From Hypsibius dujardini (taxonomy: Eukaryota; Tardigrada; Eutardigrada; Parachela; Hypsibiidae): 33,759 nucleotides of DNA. The stretch spans positions 1 to 33,759 of the forward strand of contig LRSR01004504.1 of assembly GCA_001579985.1 (NCBI GenBank), given 5' to 3'. A program made the translations under genes and the position numbers. Below are positions 32,996-33,759 of the stretch, piece by piece; position 1 is the stretch's first letter, and every line of letters begins with the position of its first letter. The notes beneath the pieces are model-generated. The model was not told the origin of the DNA. It saw only the letters and a program-made list of their open reading frames with translations, and made no database searches.

Positions 32996-33710
32996 GGCAG
33001 ACGCACCGACAGACAGACAAACAGGCATGTTCCTATTGCCTAAATGCCACCACAGCAGTGATTTACCATCGGTGATTTTTGCCGACTACTCGTACAAAAG
33101 GCTCGCTGGGGACATAATAGAAAACTTGGCTTTTAATTCCTATTATTGGATGTCAATACAATTGAATTTGTGCTGAACCTTTTTTACCCTGTTCCTATAT
33201 TCAGGCAGAAATAGCAGTTCAGCGCCGGGAGCTGGAGCAAAACGAACTGATGGGCGAACAACAGCGCGCCAAATTGCGCCAAGACATTGCCGATAAGGAG
33301 GGCAAATTGGATGTGGCGGAAAAAGAGCGGCAAGGGCTGCTCGAAAAGCTGAACCGTCTGGAGAAGACCATCATAGTAGGTGGGGAAAATTTGCTAGACA
33401 AAGCGGAAGAGCAGGAACGCCTGTTGGAAGAAAGTGCAAAGTACGTTAACAACATTTCGTCGTGAGACAAACTCAACCACTCCATCCAGTGGCTTCGTAA
33501 ACCTTACCCTTCTTCTAAAGGGAACTGGAACTTCGCCGTAAGAAGGAACAAGAGCTGCGCAAAACCCTGTTGAGCAAAAAGACCGAACGGACAAAAATGG
33601 AGGAGAAATTCGCTACGCTGCAAGAGATCGCGGCAGCGAAGAAGCTGGAAGAGTCCCGGCTGAAAGCCGAGCTCAATTCTCTCAAGACTGACCTAAAGGG
33701 TCTGCGTCAG
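29551..33710 (+). CDS. KIF3A: Kinesin-2 motor subunit, KIF3A type (3' partial)
   Basis: Seven exons with consistent phases: 29551-29854, 30791-31027, 31093-31333, 31965-32122, 32410-32735, 33205-33440 and 33521-33710. The last ends in a GTATGT donor, so the gene continues past the window. The motor domain begins [12 protein letters not shown] and has the P-loop [13 protein letters not shown], switch [12 protein letters not shown], switch [10 protein letters not shown], and [20 protein letters not shown]. Diagnostic for KIF3A over KIF3B/KIF17 are [15 protein letters not shown], the neck [21 protein letters not shown] and the coiled-coil stretch [20 protein letters not shown]. Odd points: Gly replaces the usual Cys in VVVRCRP, about five extra residues (around KVLVTG) precede LEVKE, and [10 protein letters not shown] replaces KINLSLSxLG. 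Role: plus-end motor of heterotrimeric kinesin-2, driving anterograde intraflagellar transport. Confidence 0.96.
29966..30588. repeat. Long degenerate palindrome in kinesin intron 1
   Basis: The left half (about 29966-30265) and right half (about 30305-30588) are reverse complements with moderate divergence. Matching blocks include TTCCGTTTTGCTTGATCTT with ACGAAAACAC nearby, and a central GGGGGCGGAGCT / AGCTCCGCCCCC pair. It is most likely a decayed foldback element and takes up about two thirds of the intron. Confidence 0.8.
31404..31637. repeat. 77-78-bp tandem repeat, 3 copies, in kinesin intron 3
   Basis: Copies start at 31404, 31481 and 31559, each beginning AGATAG and carrying AGAGAAAACTGTTA, CATACAG, TAAGGTCCAA and ATTTGTCTGAAA. 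The third copy has a small insertion and a deletion. Confidence 0.92.
32136..32260. mobile_element. TA-flanked MITE (125 bp) in kinesin intron 4
   Basis: The left end reads CACACGTGGCAAAAACCTTG, and the reverse complement of the right end reads CATACGCGGCAAAAAACCTT. The inverted repeats run about 37 bp, to GCGCTAACCGA. TA at 32134-32135 and 32261-32262 fits a Tc1/mariner-type target duplication. The element starts only 13 bp after the 3' edge of the exon. It differs in sequence from the other two MITEs. Confidence 0.86.
32867..33022. repeat. (CAGA)n array in kinesin intron 5
   Basis: A nearly pure CAGA block (about 32925-32995) with degenerate edges, between the neck exon and the next coiled-coil exon. 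It keeps the intron open in several frames, so ORF calling alone would run the kinesin coding region into it. Confidence 0.95.
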
Positions 33711-33759
33711 GTATGTCCCGTTTACATGATCACATGTTCCCACCTTCCCGCTAGTTTTC

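Noticed and set aside
32406-33020. 204-codon minus-strand frame
   Set aside because: Antisense of the kinesin neck exon plus the CAGA array.

Overview
This is a gene-rich stretch of an animal nuclear genome. Every recognisable gene is split by spliceosomal introns, mostly GT-AG and roughly 50 to 900 bp. The products are metazoan: MESD/Boca, a Ly6/three-finger GPI-anchor protein, a mosaic trypsin-like protease with EGF-like modules, and a kinesin-2 motor of ciliated cells. I cannot name the species. The compact introns, many minisatellites and divergent proteins suggest an invertebrate, possibly a lophotrochozoan or flatworm (low confidence).

Layout, left to right. 664-2437 (+): the 3' part of a phosducin-like protein gene (PDCL). 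3130-4200 (-): MESD, the ER chaperone for LRP receptors. 4714-7466 (+): MRPS9, mitochondrial small-subunit protein uS9m, with 15 coding exons; it shares a 513-bp head-to-head interval with MESD. 7831-9363 (-): UTP11, an SSU-processome protein, convergent with MRPS9; a 232-bp inverted repeat lies between their 3' ends. 10661-11263 (-): a three-exon gene for a 92-residue charged protein built from two tandem copies of one unit, which I do not recognise. 11264-16309: repeat-rich, with a foldback element carrying a nested MITE, a candidate short ORF (-), and a candidate five-exon gene (+) for an 84-residue possibly mitochondrial protein. 16310-18079 (+): Ly6/uPAR-type GPI protein. 18479-19199: a foldback element with an 8-bp target-site duplication. 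20066-20557 (-): an intronless CTR-type copper-transporter-like protein lacking the conserved Met-x3-Met filter. 22744-27409 (-): a secreted or signal-anchored mosaic serine protease with EGF-like modules, a Pro/Thr-rich stalk and an S1 catalytic domain. 29551 to the end (+): kinesin-2 motor subunit (KIF3A type), running off the right edge.

The genes do not form one pathway or operon; they are independent loci in a compact genome. The main unusual content is the 92-residue duplicated protein, the CTR-like protein without its Met filter, several families of non-autonomous inverted-repeat elements (three TA-flanked MITEs and four long palindromes), and many minisatellites, a number of them inside introns. 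All exon boundaries below were read by eye from splice signals, reading frame and family knowledge. No alignment or transcript was available.
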